From assembly GCF_001676705.1 (NCBI RefSeq), contig NZ_CP016170.1, positions 3,720,001 to 3,784,000 of the forward strand: a stretch of DNA of 64,000 bases. The letters run 5' to 3'. The position numbers and the translations under genes are program-made. The notes under the pieces were generated by a model. That model searched no databases. It saw only the letters and a list, made by a program, of their open reading frames with translations, and had not been told where the DNA came from. The stretch comes from Bordetella bronchialis (GTDB lineage Bacteria > Pseudomonadota > Gammaproteobacteria > Burkholderiales > Burkholderiaceae_B). Positions 45,408-53,075 of the stretch are shown piece by piece (within the stretch, counting starts at the first letter, position 1; every line of letters begins with the position of its first letter).

Positions 45408-45776
45408 ATGAACATCCTTAAGCTTTCCCTGACCGCGGTCGCGCTGAGCGTTCCGGCCGTGACGTTCACGGCGTACGCGCAAACGCAAGCACCGATGACG
45501 AACAAGGAAATCGATGCGCAATACCGCGCCGATGAGAAAAAATGCGATGGCCTGAAGGGCGACCAGAAAGACGTGTGCCAGAAGGAAGCCAAGGCCACGC
45601 GCGATGCCGCCAAGGCCGACGCCAAGCAGGCCAAGGAGCAGGCCGAGTCGCGCCATGAAGCCACCAAGGAGAAACGCGAATCGGCCTACGATGTCGCCAA
45701 GGCGAAGTGCGACACGCTGTCCGGCAACGCCAAGGACGCCTGCATGGCCGACGCGAAGACGCGCTACGGCAAGTAG
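45408..45776 (+). CDS. Small exported Lys/Ala-rich helical protein
   Basis: A 122-residue exported protein. The signal peptide (about 1-25, ending TAYA) is followed by a charged, helix-prone mature part with KEIDAQYRADEKKCDGLKGD and repeated DAAKAD/KQAKEQAE heptad-like segments. Four cysteines lie in two similar units (KKCDGLKGDQKDVC and AKCDTLSGNAKDAC), suggesting two disulfide-linked helical hairpins. Proteins of this kind are sometimes labelled TolA-like, but no TolA domain is seen. ATG 45408 is favoured over an in-frame ATG at 45396 by the TGGAG placement. It has its own sigma-54-type promoter. Confidence 0.75.
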   Translation: MNILKLSLTAVALSVPAVTFTAYAQTQAPMTNKEIDAQYRADEKKCDGLKGDQKDVCQKEAKATRDAAKADAKQAKEQAESRHEATKEKRESAYDVAKAKCDTLSGNAKDACMADAKTRYGK

Positions 45777-45797
45777 CATCCCATCCACGTCGAAAAG

Positions 45798-45827
45798 CGG
45801 CCGGCCCATAGGGCCGGCCGTTTTTTT
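45798..45827 (+). terminator. Terminator after the exported helical protein gene
   Basis: Arms CGGCCGGCCC (45798-45807) and GGGCCGGCCG (45811-45820) with loop ATA, then seven T residues (45821-45827). Confidence 0.9.
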
Positions 45828-45886
45828 ACTGCCGCTGCCTGGCGCCTGACGGCACGGCGACGGGCGAGCACGGTGCGTGTGCTGCG

Positions 45887-47347
45887 CTATAGCCAGCGCT
45901 CGAACATCCGGGCGATGGTCTCCATGACCCGGTCGCGCACGCCGCGGTCGCCCCATTCCTGCGCGTCGACCTGCTGCGCGTGGGCGACGTCCTCGTCGAA
46001 CAGGGCCTCCATCTGCTTGCCGAAACGAGGCCCCAGGATCACGGCATTCAATTCATAGTTCAAGGCAAAGCTGCGCCAGTCCATATTGCTCGATCCCACG
46101 GTCGACCAGACGCCGTCTATCACCGCGGTCTTCGCGTGCAACAGCGCGTCGCGGCGTTCGTAGATCTTCACGCCCGCCTCCAGCAGTTCGGTGTAATAGG
46201 AACGGCCCGCATGAAATACGAGCGATGAATCGCTGAATCCGGGCAGCACCAGCACCACGTCGACTTTGCGTCGCGCGGCATCGGCCAGAGCTTGCACGAA
46301 GGCGGGGTCGGGAACGAAATAGGCCATGGTGATATGGATGGAACGCTGCGCGCTCTGTATGGCCGACATAAGCGTCAGGTACAGCGTATAGCCATCGCGA
46401 TCGCCGGGCCGGTTCGCGATGATGCGCACCAGCAGGTCTCCATCGGCCTTTGCCCGCGGATAGAATTCCCTGGGGTCCAAGGGAGGACTATGCTGGTCCC
46501 GCCATCCTTCCTGCATGACTTTTTCAATCTCGGCCACGGCGGGACCTTGCACCCGTATCTGCGTGTCCCGCCAGGGCGCCTCCTTCGGATCGGCCGGCTT
46601 TTCGCCGTCCGCGCCACTTCCGCGCAGTATCGATGCCGACGAACCGCCGGACGGCGACGATTCGTAGACACCGCTGATGTTGATCCCGCCCAGGAAGCCG
46701 ATCTGACCGTCCACCACGAGCAGCTTGCGATGATCGCGATTATTGGGCGACCATCCGCCACGCGCTTGCGCGGGGTTGATGGGATTGAACACCACGACTT
46801 GCACGCCCGCGTCGCGCATGCGGTCGAAAAACGCCTTGGGCGTATTCAGCGTGCCGACGCCGTCGACCATCAACGCCACGGACACGCCTTCGCGGCGCTT
46901 CGCGATCAAGGCGTCGGCGAAGGTCCGGCCCGCCTCGTCGTCGTCGAAGATATAGCTTTCCATGTGCACGTACTGCCGCGCCCCGCGGATGGCCGCCAGC
47001 ATGGCGCGGTAGGTACTGGGGCCGTCGGCCAGGAGATCGACGCGATTGCCCGCCGTCATCGGCGACCCGTTGATGGCTTCTTCGACCTGCAGATGGCGTT
47101 GCAGGAAGCCGGCGCTGGCGGGATCCACATCGCCCGGCACGGCCAGCGACGGCCTTTTGTCGGCCGGCGTCGCGTCGAGCTTCTTGACGATATCCTGGCT
47201 GCGCCGGTAGCTCAGCCAGCCGGAGTCGGTGGCGATGCGTATCTGGCTGCGAGGCATCTCGCCGCTGCGGGTCTCTGGCACCGTGGCGCAGGCGGCAAGG
47301 ACGCAAAGGAGTACCGCGGACCACCAGGCCCGCCATGGCCGTTTCAT
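45887..47347 (-). CDS. Phospholipase D-family lipoprotein (cardiolipin-synthase type)
   Basis: A 486-residue protein with two HKD phosphodiesterase motifs: NNRDHRKLLVVDG (about residue 207) and LLHAKTAVIDGVWSTVGSSN near residue 420. The N-terminus (VLLCVLAACATVPE) is a lipobox, so it is probably anchored in the membrane facing the periplasm, unlike ClsA with its two helices. Reaction is phosphatidyl transfer or hydrolysis; cardiolipin synthesis is the best guess. It ends the minus-strand set that begins with the ElaB/YqjD-like gene at 48663, 91 bases after the preceding gene. Confidence 0.83.
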   Translation of the reverse strand: MKRPWRAWWSAVLLCVLAACATVPETRSGEMPRSQIRIATDSGWLSYRRSQDIVKKLDATPADKRPSLAVPGDVDPASAGFLQRHLQVEEAINGSPMTAGNRVDLLADGPSTYRAMLAAIRGARQYVHMESYIFDDDEAGRTFADALIAKRREGVSVALMVDGVGTLNTPKAFFDRMRDAGVQVVVFNPINPAQARGGWSPNNRDHRKLLVVDGQIGFLGGINISGVYESSPSGGSSASILRGSGADGEKPADPKEAPWRDTQIRVQGPAVAEIEKVMQEGWRDQHSPPLDPREFYPRAKADGDLLVRIIANRPGDRDGYTLYLTLMSAIQSAQRSIHITMAYFVPDPAFVQALADAARRKVDVVLVLPGFSDSSLVFHAGRSYYTELLEAGVKIYERRDALLHAKTAVIDGVWSTVGSSNMDWRSFALNYELNAVILGPRFGKQMEALFDEDVAHAQQVDAQEWGDRGVRDRVMETIARMFERWL

Positions 47348-47438
47348 CGTTCTTCTTGTTGTCTTTGACAGACTAGGGAGCGGGCGCCCTCCGTTCGCGA
47401 GACCGGGGGCAGCCTGCTTCGAAAGGGCTCACTGCCCG

Positions 47439-47756
47439 TTATTTCTTGCGATCTCCTTCCGTGGCGGAAGAAGGTTCGGCCTGCCGGGAACCGACGCGAC
47501 GTTCGGCGTCCTCTTTGCGGGGAAAGCCAAAGTCGCGCGTTTCGTATTTGCCCTGGTCGTAGTCGCCCTTGTATCCGCCCTGGTCGCCGGGCTGGTAGCC
47601 GCGATCCTGCGCGGCCTTGTCCCAGTCCTGCTGCTTGTCGAGTTCGTGGGAGACGCGCTCGGGGCCTTCCCTGCGTTTTTCCTCGGGCTGCTTGGCGGCG
47701 TCGTGCGCCGGATGCGCCGCGGGCTTGTCGTGTTCATCGGTACGTGCGGCTTTCAT
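47439..47756 (-). CDS. Small hydrophilic hypothetical protein
   Basis: A 105-residue, highly charged protein, rich in Asp, Lys, Glu and Gly, without signal peptide or membrane segment and probably disordered. KPAAHPAHDAAKQPEEKRRE and DRGYQPGDQGGYKGDYDQGKY are typical stretches, similar in composition to hydrophilin-like stress proteins. GGAG lies 7-8 bases before the ATG. It is the third gene of the minus-strand membrane-stress set, 18 bases after the preceding gene. No family is recognised. Confidence 0.65.
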   Translation of the reverse strand: MKAARTDEHDKPAAHPAHDAAKQPEEKRREGPERVSHELDKQQDWDKAAQDRGYQPGDQGGYKGDYDQGKYETRDFGFPRKEDAERRVGSRQAEPSSATEGDRKK

Positions 47757-47774
47757 TACAGTCTCCTGAACATC

Positions 47775-48293
47775 TCAAACGGGATAGCCGGTATGCAGCG
47801 AAGCATCCATGCCTTCGCGGCTGCGCACCAGGTCGGCAAGGATATGCCGGCCGCGCAGGCGCTCCATGCTGCGGCCCCCGGCGTCGCGCAGCAGTTGGGC
47901 TCCCTTGGCTTCCTGCCCCGACGGCGTTACCACCGCAACGAAGGCGGCCTCGGTGGGCAAGGCGCCATCGGACGCCTTGCGGCGTTCGAACTCGGTCAGC
48001 AGCGTCGCGGTCAGCGAGCCCAGCAATGCGCCCACCGCGGCAAGCAGCACGCTATAGGGATCCGGCACGGACATCACCACCGTCGCGGCCACCCCGACGG
48101 CGGCTCCCGCCGCGGCCAAGGCGGCCGTCCGCGCAAGGGCCGCGCGAACCAGGCGGCCGGGCCAGCGTTCGCCCCGGTCGGCCGCGCGGAACACGCACAC
48201 CGCTTCTTCGCGGAACCCGTCGCCCACCAGGGCGTGAGCCGCGCTGGCCGCATCGGGCAGGGTATTGAATCGGGCGACCACTATTGTCGGCAT
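47775..48293 (-). CDS. Membrane protein with glycine-zipper-like region
   Basis: A 172-residue protein. An N-terminal domain (about 1-45, TIVVARFNTLPDAASAAHALV) resembles the N-terminal part of general stress protein 17M-like proteins that grip two hydrophobic segments (about 55-105, AALAAAGAAVGVAATVV and LLAAVGALLGSLTATLL) with glycine-zipper spacing; a soluble C-terminal part follows. It is the second gene of the set after the ElaB/YqjD-like gene, 31 bases away. Likely an inner-membrane stress protein; function unproven. Confidence 0.68.
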   Translation of the reverse strand: MPTIVVARFNTLPDAASAAHALVGDGFREEAVCVFRAADRGERWPGRLVRAALARTAALAAAGAAVGVAATVVMSVPDPYSVLLAAVGALLGSLTATLLTEFERRKASDGALPTEAAFVAVVTPSGQEAKGAQLLRDAGGRSMERLRGRHILADLVRSREGMDASLHTGYPV

Positions 48294-48324
48294 GATGGCA
48301 TCCCAGGGGCCGGCTCTACGGCCC

Positions 48325-48663
48325 TCAGCGTCGATCGTGCCCCGAGGACAGGCATGCGCCCAGGAGCAAGCCCACGAGTGCGGCGATCCCTATCGATTTC
48401 CAGGCGTTCTCGTGCACATATTCATCCGTGGCATCGGCCACGTAGCGGTACCGCTCGGCCGCGCTGCTCTCCCATGAGCCGGCCATGCTGCGGGCATTTT
48501 CAAGCTGGACCTTCAGCCGCTGGCGCGCGCGCTCGACTTCTTCACCGGTGTAGGATGCCGTCGAACGGAGGAGTTCCTCCGTGCCGGCCATCAACTCGCG
48601 CAAGCTGCTGGTGACCCTGTCCTTGCTTGCCAGGAGTTCCGCGCTGTGGGAATTCGAGTTCAT
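48325..48663 (-). CDS. ElaB/YqjD-family (DUF883) membrane-anchored protein
   Basis: A 112-residue protein: a long amphipathic helix (ELLASKDRVTSSLRELMAGT to RARQRLKVQLENARSM) and one C-terminal membrane segment (SIGIAALVGLLLGACLSSG). Relatives ElaB and YqjD in Escherichia coli are inner-membrane proteins that bind ribosomes in stationary phase and stress. AAGGAGAGACC precedes ATG 48663. It heads the minus-strand set that continues through 47775 and 47439 to the phospholipase-D lipoprotein. No sigma-54 element with a good -12 half was found upstream. Confidence 0.85.
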   Translation of the reverse strand: MNSNSHSAELLASKDRVTSSLRELMAGTEELLRSTASYTGEEVERARQRLKVQLENARSMAGSWESSAAERYRYVADATDEYVHENAWKSIGIAALVGLLLGACLSSGHDRR

Positions 48664-48823
48664 GGTCTCTCCTTGAAAAAACCCTTGCGGGTGACAAAGG
48701 GGACGGCGTACCGTATGAGCCATTGTCGAGCTTGCCGATGGCCGTTGCCCTTTTCATTCGCAACGAGGGGTAAAGCCCTATTTCAGCCCGACAGTACGCA
48801 TAGTGCCCCCGCCAGCCGCCGCC

Positions 48824-48839
48824 GGGAATGTCGATTGCT
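48824..48839 (+). promoter_or_regulatory. Possible sigma-54 (-24/-12) promoter of egtD
   Basis: GGGAATGTCGATTGCT: GG at 48825-48826, exactly 10 bases, GC at 48837-48838. The -12 half (TTGCT) is good, the -24 half (GGAATG for GGCACG) weaker. The predicted start near 48850 gives a 36-base leader. Confidence 0.42.
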
Positions 48840-48885
48840 CAAGCTAGAGCCGGTCCGGCGCCCGCCCCTACAACAAGGATTTCGC

Positions 48886-49938
48886 ATGCGTTCTCCCTCG
48901 TATTCGTCGCCCACCCTAGCCGACGCGCCCGCACCGTCCGCGGCACCGCCCGCGACCGGGCGTAGCGGACCCCAGACCGGCGGCAGACCGCCGGGACCGC
49001 GCTTCCATCAGCGCCATGTCGAAACGACGGATACGGTAAGAAAAGAGTTGCTGGACGGCCTGGCGAAACCCCAGGCCGAAATAAGCCCGAAGTTCCTTTA
49101 CGACGAATTGGGCTCCAGCCTTTTCACCGCCATTACACTTTTGGACGAGTACTACCCCACGCGCTGCGAGAACGAGATCTTCTCGCGCCATGCGGCGGAG
49201 ATCGTCGCGCATGCGGGGCAGATCCAGGCCTTGATCGACCTGGGCGCGGGCGACTGCGCGAAGGCCGAACGGCTGCTGGCGCACGTACGGCCTTCCCAGT
49301 ATGTTCCCATCGACATTTCCGTGGACTACCTGAAGGCGGCCGTCAAGCGGATCGCCGACCGCTATCCGGAACTGGATATCGTGGCGCTGGGCATGGACTT
49401 CTTCAATGACCTGAGCCTTCCGGACGACGTGCTCGCCGCGCGGCGCACGTTCTTCTATCCGGGCTCCAGCATCGGCAACCTGCCGCCGGCGCAGGCCGCC
49501 GAACTGCTTTCCAGCATCCGCGGCCAATGCGACGACGGGGCGTTGATCATCGGCGTGGATCTCGTCAAGGACCGGAGCATCCTGGAGCCGGCCTACGACG
49601 ATGCGGTGGGCGTGACCTCCGCCTTCAATCTGAACATGTTGCGCCACGTCAATTCGATACTGGGCTCCGATTTCGATCTGGCCCAGTGGCAACACGTGGC
49701 ATGCTTCAACGAAGCCCGCTCGCGCATGGAAATGCATCTGCGCGCGCGTGTCGCCACCACCGTGACATGGCCCGGCGGCCAACGGCGGTTCGAACAAGGC
49801 GAGAAAATCCACACCGAGGACTCCTATAAATACCGGCCACATGCCTTCAAGGCCATGCTGGCCCGCGCCGGCTTCGGGCAGATCCGCTATTGGACGGACG
49901 CGCGCGAATGGTTCGCGGTGTTCTGTGCCCGAGCCTGA
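48886..49938 (+). CDS. egtD: L-histidine N-alpha-methyltransferase (ergothioneine synthesis)
   Basis: Trimethylates histidine to hercynine with SAM, the first step of ergothioneine synthesis. It has 350 residues. The FLYDELGSSLFTAITLLDEY segment (about 71-90), the SAM-binding LIDLGAGDCAKAERLL and YVPIDISVDYL, and FFYPGSSIGNLPPAQA are EgtD signatures, with FNLNMLRHVNSILGSDFDL further on. ATG 48886 has AAGGAT about 7 bases upstream. egtB follows after 53 bases. egtA and egtC are not present, so cysteine-based sulfoxide formation by EgtB is possible. Confidence 0.93.
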   Translation: MRSPSYSSPTLADAPAPSAAPPATGRSGPQTGGRPPGPRFHQRHVETTDTVRKELLDGLAKPQAEISPKFLYDELGSSLFTAITLLDEYYPTRCENEIFSRHAAEIVAHAGQIQALIDLGAGDCAKAERLLAHVRPSQYVPIDISVDYLKAAVKRIADRYPELDIVALGMDFFNDLSLPDDVLAARRTFFYPGSSIGNLPPAQAAELLSSIRGQCDDGALIIGVDLVKDRSILEPAYDDAVGVTSAFNLNMLRHVNSILGSDFDLAQWQHVACFNEARSRMEMHLRARVATTVTWPGGQRRFEQGEKIHTEDSYKYRPHAFKAMLARAGFGQIRYWTDAREWFAVFCARA

Positions 49939-49991
49939 AGAAGAAAACCCGCCCTTTGCCCGCAAGAGCGCCCTATCCTTGCGACGAAACC

Positions 49992-51296
49992 ATGGACACA
50001 CCCCGATCATCGATCCGTTCCCACCCGGCCACCGATACGCAGGCCAGCCTTCTCGCGGACTACGACGCGGTACGCAGCGCCAGCCTGGCGCTTGCCGCAC
50101 CGCTCAGCGCGGAAGACTGCCAGGCGCAATCCATGCCCGACGCGAGCCCGGTGAAGTGGCATCTGGCCCATACCACGTGGTTCTTCGAGACCTTCCTGCT
50201 GCAGGCCCACCTGCCGGACTACCAGGTCTTCCATCCGCGCTACGGCTATCTGTTCAATTCCTATTACAACGCCATCGGTGAACGTCATCCGCGGCCACAA
50301 CGGGGGCTGCTCACACGGCCGGCCTTGGACGACATCTACGCATACCGCGCGCATGTCGATGCGGCGATGGCGCGGCTGATTCCGCGCCTGGCCGGCGGCG
50401 GCGAAAGCGACCTCGCCGCGCTGGTGCGCCTGGGACTGCATCACGAACAGCAACACCAGGAATTGATACTTACCGACGTCAAGCACCTGTTGTCCTGCAA
50501 CGCGCTGCGGCCGGCCTATGCCGGCACGCCCCGGCCTCGAGCCATTGGCGCAACGGGTCCACAGGAATGGGAGGACCATCCCGGCGGCATCGTGCAGGTC
50601 GGCCACGATGGCCAGGATTTCTGCTTCGACAACGAGACGCCGGCCCATCAGGTGCTGCTGCGGCCGTACCAGATCGCACGGCGCCCTGTCAGCCAGGGGG
50701 AATACCTGGCTTTCATGGAGGACGGTGGCTACCGCCGGCCGGAGCTCTGGCTTTCCATGGGCTGGGACGCGGTACGGACCCAGGGATGGGAAGCGCCGCT
50801 TTATTGGGAGCGTGTGGACGGCCAGTGGCAGGCATTCACCCTGCATGGCATGGAAGCGATCGATCCAGAGGCGCCCGTCGCGCACATCAGCTACTTCGAA
50901 GCGGATGCCTATGCGCGCTGGGCCGGAGCCCGCCTGCCGAAAGAGGCCGAGTGGGAACAGTTGGCGCGCACGCAGGATCCCCTGGACCCGCAGGCCAATC
51001 TGGTCGAATCGGGTGCCTTGCATCCCCGTGCCTGCGCCAGCAGCCGTCCCGGACCGCTGCAGATGTATGGCGACGTATGGGAATGGACCGCCAGTCCTTA
51101 CGAGGCCTATCCGGGCTTTGCGCCGGCGGCTGGCGCGGTGGGCGAGTACAACGGCAAGTTCATGTGCAATCAGTACGTCCTGCGAGGCGGCTCTTGCGCC
51201 ACGCCCCGCTCCCATATCCGGGCGAGCTATCGCAATTTTTTCCCGCCCGACGCGCGATGGCAGTTTTCCGGCGTACGGCTGGCGCGGGATGTATGA
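49992..51296 (+). CDS. egtB: Iron-dependent sulfoxide synthase EgtB (ergothioneine synthesis)
   Basis: Joins hercynine and a thiol (cysteine or gamma-glutamyl-cysteine) with O2. It has 434 residues. The N-terminal DinB-like domain carries the iron-binding triad: WHLAHTTWFFE (about residue 56) and the HX3HXE motif in LHHEQQHQEL (near residue 150). The C-terminal formylglycine-generating-enzyme-like domain ends with MYGDVWEWTASPYEAYPGF and VLRGGSCATPRSHIR. It is translated after egtD from the same transcript. A promoter and tRNA follow immediately. Confidence 0.93.
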   Translation: MDTPRSSIRSHPATDTQASLLADYDAVRSASLALAAPLSAEDCQAQSMPDASPVKWHLAHTTWFFETFLLQAHLPDYQVFHPRYGYLFNSYYNAIGERHPRPQRGLLTRPALDDIYAYRAHVDAAMARLIPRLAGGGESDLAALVRLGLHHEQQHQELILTDVKHLLSCNALRPAYAGTPRPRAIGATGPQEWEDHPGGIVQVGHDGQDFCFDNETPAHQVLLRPYQIARRPVSQGEYLAFMEDGGYRRPELWLSMGWDAVRTQGWEAPLYWERVDGQWQAFTLHGMEAIDPEAPVAHISYFEADAYARWAGARLPKEAEWEQLARTQDPLDPQANLVESGALHPRACASSRPGPLQMYGDVWEWTASPYEAYPGFAPAAGAVGEYNGKFMCNQYVLRGGSCATPRSHIRASYRNFFPPDARWQFSGVRLARDV

Positions 51297-51312
51297 AGCA
51301 CTCCGGCCACGT

Positions 51313-51342
51313 TTGGCAAATGCGGAAAGGCCATGCTAGAAT
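51313..51342 (+). promoter_or_regulatory. Sigma-70-type promoter of tRNA-Met
   Basis: TTGGCA (51313-51318), 18-bp spacer, TAGAAT (51337-51342), placed just after the egtB stop. The predicted start near 51349 lies about 139 bases before the tRNA, leaving an unusually long 5' leader. Confidence 0.55.
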
Positions 51343-51487
51343 CTCGCTCTTTCCTAGGTCTGGCCCGGTTGTTGATCTCGTATCCATCCGGGTCTTGACC
51401 GGATTCACGGATTGGGTTCACGGGTTCACGATGGCTGATTCTTGGTCACGTCCCCCAATCGTGTGAAAACGGTCAGGCCAGGATGTT

Positions 51488-51564
51488 GGCGCATTAGCTC
51501 AGCCGGTTAGAGCGACGGAATCATAATCCGCAGGTCCCCTGTTCGAATCAGGGATGCGCCACCA
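51488..51564 (+). tRNA. tRNA-Met (anticodon CAT)
   Basis: 77 bases: 5' end GGCGCATTAGCTCAGCCGG, loop ATCATAA (anticodon CAT), T-loop GTTCGAATC and acceptor GGCGCAT paired with ATGCGCC. CCA is encoded (51562-51564). Loop sequence and D-arm match elongator methionine tRNAs of related bacteria; a CAT-anticodon isoleucine tRNA cannot be fully excluded by eye. Confidence 0.88.
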
Positions 51565-51573
51565 GGAATTCGC

Positions 51574-51605
51574 AAGCCCCCACCTTCGTGTGGGGGCTTT
51601 TCTTT
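51574..51605 (+). terminator. Terminator after tRNA-Met
   Basis: Arms AAGCCCCCAC (51574-51583) and GTGGGGGCTT (51590-51599) with a 6-base loop, then TTCTTTT. Confidence 0.88.
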
Positions 51606-51646
51606 TGTGGCCTGGAACCTTGGCAGATCCAGGCGTAGCACGCCCT

Positions 51647-52018
51647 TCATTGCGGCGGCAGCCCCCGTGCCCTGCCCTTGGGGCGCGCATACAGGCGCCG
51701 ATCCAGGCGGTACAAGATGGACACGCAGATGCCGACCAGGCCGCACACTGCGGCGATGCGGATCAGCAGGGCGAGTTCGATCACGGTAAGCGTGTGCGGC
51801 AGGTAGCGCTGCACCAGGGCCTTCGGCCCCCACAGGCGCAAACCCTGCGGAACCAGCACGATCAGCACCCATCCGACGGCATCGGCGAAAGCGGCCCACA
51901 GGCGAGCCAGATGGTGCCGGCGGAACACGCGCGCGGCGCCAGCCGCCCACGCCGCGCCGGCGATCGCTGCCCAGATCGCGGTACTCAGGGCCGCCCCCAA
52001 GGTGCCGCTTGTCATCAT
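51647..52018 (-). CDS. Hypothetical inner-membrane protein
   Basis: A 123-residue protein with about three hydrophobic helices: AALSTAIWAAIAGAAWAAGA (near residue 15), WAAFADAVGWVLIVLVPQGL and LALLIRIAAVCGLVGICVSI. The C-terminus is basic (RPKGRARGLPPQ) and probably cytoplasmic. It begins with two Met codons (52018 and 52015). It is on the same strand as cspA, 60 bases after the cspA terminator. No family is recognised. Confidence 0.6.
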   Translation of the reverse strand: MMTSGTLGAALSTAIWAAIAGAAWAAGAARVFRRHHLARLWAAFADAVGWVLIVLVPQGLRLWGPKALVQRYLPHTLTVIELALLIRIAAVCGLVGICVSILYRLDRRLYARPKGRARGLPPQ

Positions 52019-52072
52019 TTCTCCGCGCTCCTACGCGATCGACGGGCTTCATTATCGCCGGAGGACGGGGTC

Positions 52073-52101
52073 AACAAAAAGCCCCGCCGAGGCGGGGCTT
52101 T
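52073..52101 (-). terminator. Terminator downstream of cspA
   Basis: On the minus strand arms AAAGCCCCGCC and GGCGGGGCTTT (52101-52078) around TC, followed by TTTTTGTT. It lies 27 bases after the cspA stop. Confidence 0.88.
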
Positions 52102-52127
52102 CTGCTCAAGAATTCATGCCGATGTGC

Positions 52128-52331
52128 TTACATCGGGCGGATCTTGGTGGCTTGGGGACCCTTGGGGCCAGTCGCCACTTCGTACTGCACGCGCTGGTTT
52201 TCTTCCAGGGAACGGAAGCCCGAGCCTTGGATTTCAGAGAAATGTGCGAAGAGATCTTTACCGCCCGACTCGGGGGTGATAAAGCCATAACCTTTTTCAG
52301 AGTTGAACCACTTGACGACGCCGGTTTCCAT
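52128..52331 (-). CDS. cspA: Cold-shock protein (CspA family)
   Basis: A 67-residue single cold-shock domain that binds single-stranded RNA and DNA. RNP1 is KGYGFITP (about residues 13-20) and RNP2 is DLFAHFSEI (near residue 26). AAGGAAAA lies about 8 bases before the ATG. The long A/T-rich region upstream (52332-52707) suggests a long untranslated leader, common for cold-shock genes. A clear terminator makes it monocistronic. Family is certain; which paralogue is not. Confidence 0.93.
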   Translation of the reverse strand: METGVVKWFNSEKGYGFITPESGGKDLFAHFSEIQGSGFRSLEENQRVQYEVATGPKGPQATKIRPM

Positions 52332-52707
52332 ACCGATTTTCCTTGCATTTACAATGGGCTAACGCCCGGGACACGAGATTTCAAGCTAGGCCAAGAACAA
52401 TAGCGGAGACCGGGAAGAACTCTGAACTGTACAAAGATCGCGCCGCTCGAAAATCTCCACGACACTATGAACGGGACGTTCATTTAAGTCAAAAACATTT
52501 TCCCCTTGCGGCCCCGCGATATGAAACCAATTGCTACATCGCCGCGCATAAAACGGGAGCTTCTTACCTGACGTTGCACATGAACATTGTGCAGACGGGA
52601 ACGAATCGGAACTGTTGTGCATTACGCGCGGGGCGCCGGCACCAAAATGCGGATATATTCAACCGAGGGCGGCCAGCCTGCCGCCTTGCATTAGAGAGAT
52701 GTACACC
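52332..52707. other. Divergent regulatory region between cspA and the gene at 52708
   Basis: 376 bp without a convincing gene. It contains two perfect inverted repeats: ATGAACG-GGA-CGTTCAT at 52467-52483 and TGCACA-N7-TGTGCA at 52575-52593, with an extra TTGTGCA at 52615-52621. TATATT near 52651 could be a -10 for the plus-strand gene. The cspA leader probably fills the left half. Confidence 0.5.
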
Positions 52708-53046
52708 ATGAGCATTATCAGCGCGCGCACCGGGGACCTGGCGTCGGGCATCGCCCTGCGGACTACGCTGGACGGTGAATTCATACGCAGCTACGTCGTC
52801 GTCAGCCCGCCCGATCTGAATGTCATCGCCGACATCGTTCCGCGGGAGGAAGTGGAAGCCGGCGGCGAGATCCACGCCACCGCCGTCAGCGACCCCGTCT
52901 CCGCGGCCGCGCAGGTGGGCGATGTCCTGGACAATATCAATCCGGGCGACATCGCCGTATTTCTCTGCGCGGATGCCGCAGCGTATGAAGCCGCCCTGCA
53001 ATTGCTGGGCTACGACCCCGCGCGGCACGACACCGAATTGCATTGA
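52708..53046 (+). CDS. Hypothetical protein
   Basis: A 112-residue acidic soluble protein. SIISARTGDLASGIALRTTL opens it and a helical second half contains DNINPGDIAVFLCADAAAYE. No signal peptide, membrane segment or recognised motif is seen. ATG 52708 is favoured over ATG 52699 because AGAGAG lies at proper distance. It is divergent from cspA across a repeat-rich regulatory region. No function can be assigned. Confidence 0.6.
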   Translation: MSIISARTGDLASGIALRTTLDGEFIRSYVVVSPPDLNVIADIVPREEVEAGGEIHATAVSDPVSAAAQVGDVLDNINPGDIAVFLCADAAAYEAALQLLGYDPARHDTELH

Positions 53047-53075
53047 TATCGATACAAAGCCGGGCGATACGGTTT

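Noticed and set aside
48770..48790. Sigma-54 promoter on the minus strand before the ElaB/YqjD-like gene
   Set aside because: The GG-N10-GC spacing exists at 48788-48775, but the -12 half reads GGGC instead of TTGC, so it is likely chance.
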